Shown: positions 1-12,741 of the stretch, one piece after another
Layout: the number at the start of each line of letters is the position of its first letter
Numbering within the stretch: position 1 is the first letter of the stretch
Origin: Ifrita kowaldi
Taxonomy: Eukaryota; Chordata; Aves; Passeriformes; Cinclosomatidae
Length of the DNA stretch: 64,000 nt
NCBI GenBank assembly: GCA_013398055.1
Contig: VZRS01011915.1
Location: 292,364 to 356,363 of the forward strand
Reading direction: 5' to 3'
The notes under the pieces: model-generated
The model's input: the letters and a program-made list of their open reading frames with translations, nothing else
The model's database searches: none
Told to the model about the DNA's origin: nothing
Translations under genes and position numbers: made by a program

Positions 1-2590
1 GGAACTTTCATCTTCTTTTGTAAAGTTTAACATGCACAAAAAAACCCCACGCTTCTTCTTTTTTGTTTTTGAAATTATTAATTTAGCTAAAGCATTTTCT
101 GTGTTCAAAATCCTGCATTCACAGCTACAGAAGTCCCAGCTGAAAGTAATCTAACGGGCAGAGGTGAGGAAGACAGCAGCTGAGGGATACCAGAAAGATG
201 AAGGTAATTCTTATTGCAACCATGTGGCTAAGTGCTTTTGACTCAAAGGGATGTCAAGTGAATTCTTTAACCAATACAAATGCAGTGCTCTTACAACTTA
301 GCTCCTCGATGCCCTTTCGAAGTGTGAAAATTTCTGAACGACTTAATAAATTTTGAAGTATTTTAATTTCCTCAGTTTTCCTTACATGTTTGTCAGACTT
401 TCACAATGGTTAAGGTAGCAATTTTGGATCAGGCACAAAATAAAAAGATGTTTTATGAAGGTTCTGTTAATACAAAGCCTTGTGATAGAGCAGTATCTCC
501 TCTAAAGACAAGGTCCAGCCTCTCTGACGCACTGCATGTTTAGCTGTCATCTGATGGAGAGTGGAAGGTTTCCTGATGTACCATCCGTTTCCAGGCCCCC
601 TCCCACAGAGGGGTCTTTCACCACAGCCCACAGTCTTGTCTGCTGCTGAGCCCCTTCAGCTCATTCATTGTCCAACAAGCCATGGCAGCACAGCACCCTC
701 AGAACCCTCATTCTTTTGCACTGTTTAATGGGCTGGTTAACTGTTACAAAGTTATTTTTGTGGCTCTTCTGGTTTGGATAGCACAAGCGTAGGTCTTGCA
801 CTTTTCCTGTGCTGATTTCCTGATTCACAGTCTGTGCCAGCTCCCACTATTATCAGGACTGCGGCCATTCCAGTAATTGTTTTGGATGGAGAGCATAGGA
901 GGAGTCCTCAATTAAGCTCATTTTCAGCCGATTAACCTTTTATTTGCTGGTCTGTCTTCTAATTGCATTTTGTTTACATGACCTGTAGTTACAGTGTCAT
1001 TGCAATATAACCATGAAATTTACATATTACAAAATTACTTTGATCTTCACTAAATAAGTAAGAGGCAGTGTAATGGAGGCAGACGTACTCCTGGAACTTT
1101 AAGCTTCCAGATTTGTGTTGCTACCAATCTCTCCTATCTGGGATTTGTATTTGGAGAGCTATGTTTTTAATAAACTGCCAGTCTGACCAGCTACAGGTAC
1201 TGAATGTCTGGAAGCAATTTCTTTCATTTCTCTTTTTGAATCTTTGTTAATGGACTGTCAGGTATAGTTGGGTCAATAGCTAAAGGACTTGTAACTGTCA
1301 TTTTCAGTATCATTTAGTGTTAGTTGTTTTATTACCACTGTGAACAGAGTGGAAGAAAGTGAGCAACAGGTAAGTCTTGTACCTGTTTCATCTGGGAGGG
1401 TTTCCACAAAGTTGTTCAGTTTACTTCAAAATATGCTTCTTAATGTAGCGAAACTGCATCATTCCCCTTTTAAATTAAAGGCATATCTGAAATGTGAATT
1501 TCACAAAACTCTAGGTTTTTCTTCAATTGTTTCAAAATTTTAATTTACAATTTAATTTTTATGAATTGAGTGATTTAAATATATGTTTCTTTTTGGGGTA
1601 AAAATTACAACATTGTATGATAATGAGAAGTATTACTTAGGTACACATAACACTTCTGGTACCGAAGTTCACATATTTTAATTTGCTCCAGTATGAATTT
1701 CTGTGTCTATTAATGTCGTGATTTAGAAATGGTGTTTCCACGGAAACATCCCAAAAAGTGTGCAGCTTTTACAGAACTTTACCGCCAAGCTAATATCAGT
1801 ATTTGGAACAACAAAGACAAAAATAAGGTAACAGTGCACTGTGTCAAACGTGATCTTAAACTGTACTTGTTTCATTTAGCATTTCATCCCTAGAGTGGAA
1901 ATTACATTAGCGCCATTACTATTATAGGTTGTATCATTCATCAGTCAGCCACTTGGAGCATTATTTTTTCAAGTAACTACAAAGATTAATACCTCTCTAT
2001 TTTCCCTTTTTTTCTTTTCTGTTTGGTGGGTTTGGGTTTTTGTCATTGTTTTGGTTTGATTTGATGTTAGTTAATTGTTTCAAATATGGAAAAAAAGATT
2101 TCATGGGCAGTTTCAAATGGGTACAAGAGCAGTAGATTGGCCCAAACCTGGAGAGTGGGAAAGTGAACAATGGAGGCATGTTTTCATTAGATTAGAAATA
2201 TTATTCTTTGGAACTCAAGGTGCAAATTATCCTGTGCCATAATGTTCTTTTCAAACACACAAGATAAAATTTGCATATCTAAATTGGATCAGCTTGAATG
2301 GGTTTCCCTGCTGTCTCATCCCCTCAGCTACAGTCTTTCTGAAATAGCCTGCAGGTGGATCCAAATAGTAATTTTTAAGTCTATTTTTAAGAGCATCTCT
2401 GAAATAAATATTTTTTCTTTAATTTTTTATTGATTTCTTGCAGTGAACATCAGCAAAATTTCTCCTGTGACTCATCTGAGTATAATCTACATGATAATTA
2501 GAGGTTAAAATTTAACTGTGCTTACACTGGCTTTAAGAATAACGATTTAAACTGACTCAATAAAATCACAATTGTTTCATATTGTTAAAG
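1..2590. other. 5' flank, non-coding, nothing recognised
   Basis: No supportable gene lies here. Reading frames are under 70 codons and lack family motifs. About 490-710 is somewhat G+C-richer. About 830-1050 is rich in ATTA/TTAAT-type homeodomain cores and could be a conserved non-coding element. An X-box-like 14-mer lies at 1734-1747. Confidence 0.5.
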
Positions 2591-2596
2591 TAGTAA

Positions 2597-2731
2597 CCTT
2601 TCCTTTCCTTTCCTTTCCTTTCCTTTCCTTTCCTTTCCTTTCCTTTCCTTTCCTTTCCTTTCCTTTCCTTTCCTTTCCTTTCCTTTCCTTTCCTTGCCTT
2701 GCCTTGCCTTGCCTTGCCTTGCCTTGCCTTG
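2597..2731. repeat. Pentanucleotide microsatellite, (CCTTT)19 then (CCTTG)8
   Basis: Nineteen tandem CCTTT units (2597-2691) change abruptly to eight CCTTG units (2692-2731), followed by two degenerate CCGTT units. The first block is a pure polypyrimidine strand. The open frames across it on both strands encode only repeated Phe/Leu/Ser/Pro or Lys/Glu/Arg/Gly and are not genes. Confidence 0.97.
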
Positions 2732-3021
2732 CCGTTCCGTTCCTCTTAGAAGTAATGTTTTATGATAAATGTGACAAATTTTGCCATCCAAGGGAGTTCA
2801 AGGGAAGACCCTGCAAACAAACTTGTTCTACAAGGCTGGGTTTTTCTTCTGTTTTTTAAAGGTAGACTCACCGATACTATACTGATTCAGATTTTTGTTC
2901 TCCTTTTCCATAAACTTCTTTCTCATAACTTTGATAATATTTTATTACATTAATCAGGATGGAAGTGTATAGACTATTTTCACCCCTACTAAAACAATTA
3001 TATTCTTAATAGATTTTTATC

Positions 3022-3373
3022 AGGTGTGAGGGGAGACTTCATCATGGTCTGCAACATCTCATGAGGGAAAGTGGAGGGGCAGGCACTGATCTCTTCTCTC
3101 TGGTGACCAGTGGCAGGACCCAAGGGGAATAGCAGGATGCTGTGTAAGTGGATGCTTAAGCTGGGAGTTAGAAACAAAAAGGTTCTTATCTGAGAGGGTG
3201 GGCACTGGAGCAGGCTCCCCAGGGAAGTCGTCACGGCACCAAGCCTAGCAGAGTTCAAGAAGCTTTCAGGCAGTGCTCTTATGCATGTGGTATAATTTTT
3301 GGGCCAGGAGTTGGACTCGATGATTCTTGATGGTCCCTTCCAACTCAGAATATTCTATGATTCTATTATTCTA
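3022..3373 (+). mobile_element. CR1 LINE, 3' end fragment, 5'-truncated
   Basis: The sequence follows the avian CR1 3' region in order: a GGGAGAC...CATCATGGTCTGCAAC-type block, the 'ctcttctct...gtgacc' block, the 'ggcactggagcaggctcccc' block, and a tail reading 'gttggactcgatgattc' then 'tccaactcagaatattctatgattc'. The tail ends in the short ATTCTATG/ATTCTATT repeats typical of CR1. It is non-coding and 5'-truncated as usual for CR1. Confidence 0.93.
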
Positions 3374-4166
3374 ATTAATTTCATCCAGCTGCCTAATTTA
3401 TTTTTTGTTCATTTGATTGTATGACTGCTGATGTATCAAGGAGAAACAGTAAAAGAAATCATTTAACTTCTGTGGACAACAAGGCTACAGCTCAAAGACA
3501 ATATTTTATTTTCTGTGAAATAGTTAGAAAGTTTTAAGGGTAGTATTTTTACAGTGTCTCTCTGATATATGTAAAAAAAAAAGTGTAGCAGAGTCTTAGG
3601 GTATAATGGTTTCTGTACCAAGGAATGGATGACCTAAAGCTTATGCCAGTTCATCTGTGTTTTACTAGTTATGCATGTATTTTAACTGCAAAATGTTGAT
3701 GTAAGAATAAGGAGTGTGCTGTCAAGATAGTCCTTGGGCTCCATTAAATGAACAAATGGAAGCAGAAAATGGTTTGACGTCAACAGCGTTTCTCCAAAGC
3801 CTCTGTCCAAGGTGCTGAGGGCTAGTGCTCATCAGCACTGTGGCATGGTACCGCACATGCTGAGGGACTGGCTCAGGTGGGTGAGCTGTGCTCTCCTGCC
3901 ACCATTGTGCTTATCTTCTGGGTGGGCTTGGGGTTTAGAGGCTTTTGGTTTAGGTTTGGGTTGGGTTTTGGAGTTTTGTGTCTATCTTTGTTGTTGCTGT
4001 TGTTTTGTTTCTGTTTTGGTTTTGTTTCTAAATTTCTTATCTGGTCTATGTAGAGTGTTAGAGTGTTATAGAAAAGTCCCATTTGGTTTGGTAGTTTTAT
4101 ATACAGGTGGCTAAATCTCAACATCCTCAACTCTCAGTTTATCTACAGGCCCTAGTTCAGGTTGGT
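3374..4166. other. Intergenic sequence between CR1 and LTR
   Basis: There is no gene. A G/T-rich stretch at about 3915-3980 contains several GGG runs on the + strand, with a telomere-like TTTAGG/TTTGGG flavour but no regular array. The 100-codon frame across it is Leu/Cys/Phe low-complexity and is not supported as a gene. Confidence 0.5.
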
Positions 4167-4500
4167 TGCCGCTAGTGAGCAGAGTCCTAGTGAGAAAGGA
4201 CACGGACGGTTTTATGTAGATAAAAACCCGACGCTTTATTATTTTACAGATGTGCTCATATACCTTAGCACGCTGGACTGACATAAGGTTATTGGTTAAC
4301 TGACCAGCCACCCCTCAGAGGGATTGACTGGACCCAGTAACTCTTACCTCATGTATTTTCTTCCTTGGTATCATAACAATACCATAGTTTACAATATCTC
4401 TGAACTGTTTTCCCACAGCGTCCATGAGAAAGCAAAGCTTTCACACAGACGCCTGTCAGAAAACTAAAATCTCCCTGCATCCAGGCCTGTAACATCCACA
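4167..4500 (-). mobile_element. Solo LTR of an endogenous retrovirus (about 334 bp, minus strand)
   Basis: Read on the minus strand, the element starts TGTGGATGTTACAGG and ends CACTAGCGGCA. A polyadenylation signal AATAAA (complement of 4235-4240) is followed by GCGTCGGG, as in an R region. Flanking hexamers are gttggt (4161-4166) and gctggt (4501-4506), five of six bases identical. This fits a decayed 6-bp target-site duplication, as made by alpha- and beta-retrovirus-like (ERVK-type) elements. No internal retroviral sequence lies on either side, so it is a solo LTR left by recombination. The boundaries rest on this imperfect duplication. Confidence 0.72.
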
Positions 4501-5117
4501 GCTGGTGTTTCCGTTTCTTTATGTAGGAGGTCTGAAGACTCTGTTGAGTTTTATAATAGTTCTGATTTATGTATTGTTGGAGTTTGTGTCTCTTGTTCTT
4601 GCCAAATGAATTTGAAACTTTATGAGATTAGGCTACGATTACTGCTGTATCCCATAATGATGATACTCATATATTAGTCAGAGAAAAAACCCACCCTCAT
4701 TAGTGTTTCTGGATGCTACATTAGCATTTCATGGGTTTTTTTTGAAGACCACAGTAACTGTCTTCTTCCATCTGAGTGATATTCAAGGAGGTGTGATTGG
4801 CCTAAAGTCCAATGTCTATGTCTACCTCATGGAGCCTACACTGTTATACTTCCACAGTGAGAGGTTATAATACTACTTCTGCAAAAACACCTTGGATACC
4901 GTTGGTGAGGGGAATAAGGATTAAGAGATATTCCAGTGGTTGTTCTTTGACTGTAGGATTAGTTCTCTTGCTTTAGGCTTTTAGGGAGTACAATAAGGTC
5001 AAATCTTATTTCTGCTAAGAGGAACATAAAATACCACCATTTGGGGAGAAGATTCTGGCTGTGTTGTGATGGGGAGAGGGGGAGTTGAACTCTAAACAAC
5101 TGACTGCTGTTGTGCTC
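4501..5117. other. Spacer between two solo LTRs
   Basis: About 600 bp of AT-rich sequence. I see no retroviral gag, pol or env remnant, so the two LTRs are not the ends of one provirus. They also differ in sequence and orientation. Confidence 0.6.
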
Positions 5118-5505
5118 TGTACTGATCAGTGAACACCTATATGTTGGAGCTGCCATGGGACTTTCTCCAGGTTGCAGGTTTCTGTTAAAGTTAATATATT
5201 CCAGTTTAAATTCCCTGGTTGGCTGATGGTCTCAGCCCCTCGTCCCTCCCCTGGGGCTCTCCCACTGGTCCCTGCTCCCTGATCCCGCCTTCCCCTAGTC
5301 CCGAGAAAAACCTGTGTTAGCCTTGTACCTGGGGATTTGCCTGGCCTCCCTTCGATGGATGAAGATGCAATAAGCTTGCCTGTTGGAATAAAGGCCACAG
5401 CAGATTCCCTTCCCAGCTCCTTTGTTACCAACTCATGTTACTGAACCTGCCCTGGCATCTGTGGGAGGTCGCAGACCCCCACGGAACCGGCAGAAAATAG
5501 TAACA
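5118..5505 (+). mobile_element. Solo LTR of an endogenous retrovirus (388 bp, plus strand)
   Basis: The element runs from TGTACTGATC to AATAGTAACA and is flanked by a perfect 6-bp target-site duplication, GTGCTC (5112-5117 and 5506-5511). It contains a C+G-rich U3-like block at about 5215-5300 and a polyadenylation signal AATAAA at 5387-5392, followed by a U5-like stretch. Length, TG...CA ends and the 6-bp duplication fit an ERVK-type avian retrovirus. No internal coding sequence is present. The perfect duplication suggests a younger insertion than the neighbour at 4167. Confidence 0.9.
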
Positions 5506-5788
5506 GTGCTCCATTTGTTAGTGGACCAAACAAGGAAGGATGGGCTCTGTGCAGGAAATCTCACTTGTGCAAACACAAACATGCACATCTTGAAAGTTAC
5601 CTGAGATATGCCACACTTAGCACTGCGGTAACTTGGCACTGAGCTGAGGAGAGGAGACAAGAGAAGGCAGCGTTCTCTCTAACTGGTCCCAGAGTCAGGC
5701 TTTGGGCAGTGGGTTAGTGACAGCCTGCACTTCTCCAAATCGGGGCACTTTGCATCTGCAAGGTAAGCAGTACTTCCCCACAAACTCT

Positions 5789-5817
5789 GTGTTTGTGTGT
5801 GTGTGTTTGTGTGTGTT
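5789..5817. repeat. TG-rich simple repeat
   Basis: Alternating TG with three TTTG interruptions over about 29 bases. Short and imperfect. Confidence 0.85.
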
Positions 5818-8800
5818 AGCCAGACAGCCACAGACTACCTGTGAAATCAGCCCACAGCGGCATCAGGTTGCACCTTTACTGGCTTTCAGGTGTTATTCTG
5901 TCCCTGGCTGATTCGTGGCCTGTTACTGATGTTCATAACATTTTAACATAAGGCACATTTCCAGATGTCACATCATGGATGCCATGTTGTAGTTCTGAGA
6001 ATAGAGTGAGTAGAACAATATTTTTGAATATTGTAACTGTTCATTTATATACCTATATATGTTAACATAAGATGTTCACCAAATTATAGGTGTGGTGTTT
6101 GGCTTTCTATGGGAAGTTTTAGGCAATATGCCATCGTAGTTTAATAATCTGTATTGAAATTGTAATGAATTGGTAAATTGTAACAAATTGCCTTGCTGTT
6201 GTCTCTCTGGTTAATCCCTAGTCTTTTAAATTGCCTTTACTGTTTATAATCCAATGTGTTTCAGTGGAGCAGACATAACACTTGTGCTGTCATTTCTCAT
6301 CTTTTAGTTCTTAGTGTTTACCAGCAGATAGAACATGGATTATCAGTTCATTAGGGAAAATCAGGGTACAGAAAAGTTAATTAATAATGAAAGAGTTGCT
6401 TCTGTGTAAGACAAGAAATACCTTCAAAATTTTCCAATAATCTTTGTTAAAAAGTGGTGTGTGTGCTTTGCAAAGAAATCATTTGTTCTGCCATAGTGAA
6501 GCTAATTATTCTCAGCACACACTAGCTATGTCAAATTGCAGAACGAACATCAGACTTTGTATGTTGTAGGAATTAAAACACCATCAGTTGAGTTAATGAA
6601 GAGCATACAATGAATATGATCTCATTTTTGCAATGCTGTTTAAGTGAAAGCCTTTTAAGGAACTGTTGCAGAAATCATAATTTAGGGGGAAAACAAACAA
6701 TAAAGCAAATGTTTGCTATCTATTTTAATTACTTTCTGCTTAGAGGTATGCATTAGGTTTATTTATTGTTTGATTTCAAATTATTTCTCTTAAATGGTTT
6801 AAGAATACAGTGGCTAATGATCCATTCTGAAATCAAATGACTTGAGTCTTCTCTACTCCATTATACAAAGCCAAAGAAACTCATTTTTGATTGTTTCATT
6901 GTGATATCATGTGAAGTTCACTACTTGAAATTATAGATTAGCATAAGCATGGGAATGTGAAACAGAATATGAAACACAAAAGAGAAAGGGAATTAGTGCA
7001 ATTTTATGTTTCCTTCAAATGGGGAAAAAAATGAGAGTGGATTTCTGAATTATGTACTAAGAATGTGAATGTAATGAAAATGCCATCCCCTATTAATATT
7101 TCAATTATTTTTCTTTCTGTAGAATTTCTTACAAAGACAGCATTGTAAGAATCTCTCTGTAATAGATGATCTCTTTGAAACTTTTTAAATGTTTGGTAGA
7201 AAGAAGAGATTCTGTCCTGGCCAAAGATAATAGCAATTTTCTTCTTGCATGCATGTAAGAGAGATTGGAAGATTTATTTTCCTCCTTTCTGCCAAAGATT
7301 CAAGATGTGTGGTTCTTCCCTGTGTCAAAACTATGTATGCACCTAGAAAACTTAGGAGATGAAGTCAGAAGCCTCAACTCTTAACAGAAGCAGGGAAAAC
7401 TTATTGTACTTCATAAGTCCCTTCAGATATGAAAATTAAGTCTTGGGAGCTTAGAGGAAGCCCTGTCAAACTGCCTATCTGCAGATCAAGAATAATTTTT
7501 CTCAGAGACCATTGCAGTCAAATATCTCAATATAGTTAAGTTTTATATTAAAAAAAAATCTTGATTCACAAGGTTGGAAATCAAGCGTTTTGTTGACTGC
7601 CAGTCAGCCAGTTACTGATAGAGAGAGGGGATTTGGTGTAGGCATATGCACGTTTAAAGTGTTTGACATAATGGAGTTCCTTCCTGCATCCTGTCAGTAT
7701 TTTATTTTGCTATGGCAACCCTGTAGCTTTACAGGGGATGAATTTATTGAATTCCACCCTCCTTTTGCCTAAGTGAGGTACAATGTGTCTGGCTATTCAG
7801 CCAGTTTCAGTATTTAAGATGCATTCAAAGACCATAAGATATTTAACATCCTTTAGATAAGAACATGTACAATAATCAGATTTGGGCAAACTTCTACATA
7901 TGTTATGGTCTTGCTTGTATATCTGTGGAAAGGAGAAAGGACTAAAATGATCTGGGGATTTATGGTTCAGTTATCCTCCAAGGTTCCCAAAGCAGGTTGC
8001 TTATAATGGTTTTCTAATAGCTTTTGGAGGAAGCAGAACGTATTTTTTGTTTTCTTCATATTTCTTCATGTGAAAGTCTGAATTATTTGATTTTGTAGTT
8101 GATAAAAAAAATACTAAATAGTAATATAATAAAAATAGCTTTTGCACATATTTAAGGATTGAAAATACCTCTGAGTCAATCTGTCTGATGGAGATATTAA
8201 TATTTGAGCACATGAAGAAGTGTCTGCAGGCAGTGGATGGAGGTGGACTTGGTGGTGAACATTTTAGCAGCATATTGCAAAGATTGCTATTTCACTTTCA
8301 CTGTGTGGGATGTCTCAGAAAAGTAACCTTACACTTAGGCACCGATATATCAGCCAGACAACTGAAGTTGTGTGTTGTGTCTGTGTTTATATATGGGGGC
8401 TAAGAGAATTTAAGCTCACATAAATTGTGTTAGTATCTAGTTAGCATATTAATTTTAATATGTGTACTTAAGTCATTAATATGAAATAATCATAACTTAT
8501 TTTTTATCCTATTGATAACCTCCAGGAAACAGGTTTTTATGTGAAGTTTGACTTTTGCTTTATACACGATGTACCTTTTTTTTTGCACTGGTAAATCATG
8601 TCCATCTATTTACCTGAACTCAGGTTGTTGTTTTACCTGAACTCAGCATCATTCAAACATTGCCATTGTGGTTTCGAAGTCATACTTCAAATTTTTAGTG
8701 CTCCCCACCCTGCTTCATCTGTGTAAATTAAATTTCCTTGTCCCAGGGAAATCGTGCTCTACTCATCTAACTGGATGGTAACAACTGAACTGCATGCTGA

Positions 8801-11800
8801 TCCAGAGACAACTGCTTTGCAAGTTTCTGTAATATTTCAGTAATAGTTCAGTCACCGAGAATCTCCTCCACACCATTTCTTCCGTCAGTGAGCAGTAGAT
8901 CAAATGAAGCTGTCTCGTACACTGCAGAGTGTGTAAAGATGCAAATGTCAGTTTCTTAGACCAAGGTTAGTTTTGAGTCTCACAGGAAAAACCTGTGGAA
9001 GCACCAGAGCTCCCACTAACAGTTAATTAGAAAGCTTTTATCCCATTTTCAGATAGGCAAATGTAATAGTGATTGGAGAAAACTGACTGTATTGTCTTTT
9101 GTCATCATAAGGAAGAACAATGATGCCAATTTTATTAATGTTTTTCCCATCCTGAAAGTGTCACATCAGCTTAAGCTTAGTTTGATCCCCTTTAATGAGG
9201 CTCTAGTTTTAATGCTAATGCTGATAATTTAGAAAACATTTTTCAGCAGCACACAGAATGTATTAAACGCATCATGATGTTTATGTAGAGAATTGAGTTA
9301 TATGTGGTTGTGATATCAGCTGTCTTGGTGCACAGGTTTGGCTACTTGCTTTCTTTTTGCCATAGAATTATTGGTGCAATGAAATGGAGGCAAGGATGGT
9401 GCTCAGCAGAAAAGGAGGAAGAAAAGGCATCACTTAGGAGAATGAGAGGTTTTGTTAACACAGCTCCGCATTTTGCAACTAGTCTGTGTGGTTGGAAATT
9501 GTAACTTTTTTTCATTAATATGCACTTAGAATTTGTTAACTTTGTGGTCTTCCTTATTTAGATTTACTTCTTGCATTGTAGTTTGCTCCAGAGTTGACTT
9601 CAGTGAGTGACCTATAATTTTTATAATTATATAATTTTTATATAGTAAGATTGATCAGTAGGAACAGATTTGCCTTCCACCTCCCAGTTAAAGCAACTAC
9701 CATATAATGGAAGTATGACAAATAAAACACACTTGTGAAGTTTTAGATAATATTTGAGAGGGAGGGATTTATTTTGAGATATTATTTTAATGCTGTAACT
9801 TTAATTATAACCTAAGATTCTGCAAAATATTATTATTAATGACATAATGGGGTCCTATCTTAGGGCTTAGTTAGTTAGCAAATCCCAAGTGAACCTTGAT
9901 TATTAATTTAGAATGTTTTAGATCTCACCTCATCTTACCCTGTGCGCGAATGGTGTGAGATACATTAATCAGTTTACTGAAGTTATACTCCTCTTGTTTA
10001 TTGATCTGTTGAAGCCAGCACAAAACACACAGCTGTACTTTTGGCCAGCTAAATTAGGACTCTTAAGAAGTTAACAAATTATTAAAAGCTATTTCCACCT
10101 ATATTGTGTTTGTCACTACTACTGAGTCTGTGCTTTTCTGGAAACCACTAAATGTATTGATTGAGTTGAAAAAAGCTGCACCAATGAAACAACAACTCAC
10201 TAAAGAAATCAACCTTGTTTAATTTTCTTATTAATTTGTATTACTTAACTAATTTGAGAATTGATAACAGAATGTTTGAATGATTTATGGCCTGAAAAAG
10301 AAGACCAACATTTCCCTCCTTGAAAATCGAAATTGGCTTGTCAGACATTTAGATGAAGGATGATCAATCAATAGGATTTTAATAAGAAAAAGGTTTAAAA
10401 TTGACTGAAGGTGGCTTTTGTTTAAGGTGATTTGGTATGTGCATATTACTAAGCTCTCCCTGGAGAGGATTTTCAAAGACAATAATGGGCACTGATTTTC
10501 TTTGTTTATTTTGTTCTCTTTCTGTACCCCTTGCCAGGCTTTTCAGTACTTACCTCTCCACTGCGTCTTTGAAATCTCCCTGCCTGCTTTTCAGGTCCTG
10601 TCAGTAATTTTACTTATTTGCATTTTCAACTATGAGTTTTAACCACTATTTTTTTCCAGTACACCTGTTGTCTGGATAAACATTTATAAGTTCATGCTAG
10701 ACATGGGGGCTAGGTGTTCCCATTGATTTTAGGAACTGAAATTTCAAGAACACATGCATGCATTGGAGAAACAGAGTTGACTTGGAAAGACCCATTAAAT
10801 CCTGTATTTTGGTTACCTCTTGAAAAATCTAGTATAATGGGTTTGGAGTTAGAAACTGGTTCTAAATGGCAATTATGGTCAACTGGGTTGGTTTGTTTGC
10901 GCCGTTAGTGAAGTCCCTACTGGGTTTTCTGAAACTGATATAACGGAAGTAAGATTAAATTCTCTGTGCAGTCTTATTCACATACCTCTACAAACTGTAG
11001 AGCCACATCAAATGCATTAAAAGAGTAAACACTATATAGCACATCCACACAAATTCTGGTTGTCACTACTTCCTTGCAGTTTTTTTTTCTCTGGTTAGGT
11101 TTCTTGTCCTGATTTCAGCCTGTTTCCTTGGCTCTTCCTATCACTGTTTTCCAAGCTTTCTATCCTAGGGACTTAGAGGCCACCTTTATGTTCCACTTTT
11201 GCACATAAATTTTGTTTCCCCTCAGTGCTCTGTAAGCAAGTGCATACTCATACCACAATTACAGAGGAGGTTCTAGTTTGTGCAGACTTCTCTTTGGAGG
11301 TTATGGTGAGAAGAGCACACTGACCATTCCCAGCACAAGTGAAGTTCAAGTTTCTTTCCCAAAACAGGGGTTACCAAAAGCTTTTAAGTGAAAAATTCAC
11401 CATTTTCCTCATGCATATTTTTTTCTATTTTATTAAGACAGAAAGAGTCATGGAGTCAGTTTTGATCTTCTCAGTCAGTTCTCGTCTTTTGATAGAATCA
11501 TCTTCATGTGGTTGGCATGGAAGCCGGTGTAATCTGGGCAGAAAGGACAACGTTTGTTCACAGAGTTTAAAACCAGAAAGTAAAATTAGGTAATTTAATT
11601 TGACCTTCTTCAGTTCTTGGACCATTACATCTCACAATGATATTGATCTATTTAGCCCAGTAGCCTTTGGTTACATTATCAAGTCAAAACTAACACTTTT
11701 CCTGAAAACAAAGATAGTAAAGACACTTTTTCATCATGTATCTTTATCCAAAGCTGGGTGCCCTCCTGGATAAATTCATTGATTTCTTACTTGGATTCCT

Positions 11801-12718
11801 CTAGCTTGATCTCCCAGCAAGCAGTTCTAGATACACTTCCTGGCTGTACCCCAGTGTAGTCTCCTTATGAAGAATGCTTGTTTACTGTGAGTGTTTCATG
11901 CCAAGGATGTCGATTTTGTTTTCTACAATTGAAAAACCAACCCATACCAATGAAAGAATGGCTAAGAAAATGCCTAGATATGAAATAGATTAAAAACCAA
12001 ACAAACACCACCCTTCCTCCCCCAGTATAATCAAACAATAAAAAGAAAACCTTAAAAAAAGATAAATCAGTCCAAGAATTGCTATCTTAACTAAATAAAA
12101 GCAAAGCATTTATGAAGTCATAACTAGATGAAAAGATGTTTCTAATCATTCATGTCAGTAGAATCTTCATCAATTTTTCAAAAATAACTTTTTCTTGTGG
12201 CTAATTTTTTGTAGTAATCAGGAAGCAATGAAGAGTTTAAGTGCACATTATTAATATACTCCAATCGTTTTGTACATGTAATGCTTTCTGACTTTTGTGC
12301 AGCTCACACACACAACTCTCAAAGTTCCTAATTTGTTCTTCAAATCCATGACCTAAAAGAATGAAACAAATTTGAGAGACAGGCATCATGATACAGCTAA
12401 TGTTCGCAAAAACAGTTATTCTGGGAAAAATATTAATAATTGTACAGCTTGTATGAAAGAGGCTTGGTTGGTTGGTTTGTTTTAAAAGTTGCAAGTTTAC
12501 AAAGAGGATGTGACATAAAAACCCAGAAAGGATAAAATCAAGGCCTCTTACCTGCTATGAAATAGAAATCCATAATACCTTATTATGACCTGGTCGAGTG
12601 GGACACCTAGAGGCCATATGTTTAGGATCCCTAAAGGATAACTTCAGCTGCAAGTTTTGCACAGCACGTGCAATTTCGGACTTAAAGACTGGAGCTGTCA
12701 TATTTTGAAAAACTAACC

Positions 12719-12741
12719 TTTTTTTTTTTTTTTTTTTTTTT
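12719..12741. repeat. 23-base T homopolymer
   Basis: An uninterrupted T run, longer than any other homopolymer noticed here. It could be the poly(A) tail of a minus-strand retrocopy, but neither flank resembles one. Confidence 0.9.

Noticed and set aside
2572..2859. Frames across the CCTTT/CCTTG array on both strands
   Set aside because: A pentanucleotide repeat reads as an open 5-residue peptide repeat in every frame without a stop. This is not evidence of coding.
5126..5431. 101-codon minus-strand frame
   Set aside because: It is antisense to the LTR at 5118-5505 and arises from its C+G-rich U3.
4167..5505. The two neighbouring LTRs as ends of one provirus
   Set aside because: They are in opposite orientation, unlike in sequence and length, have different target duplications, and have no retroviral genes between them.
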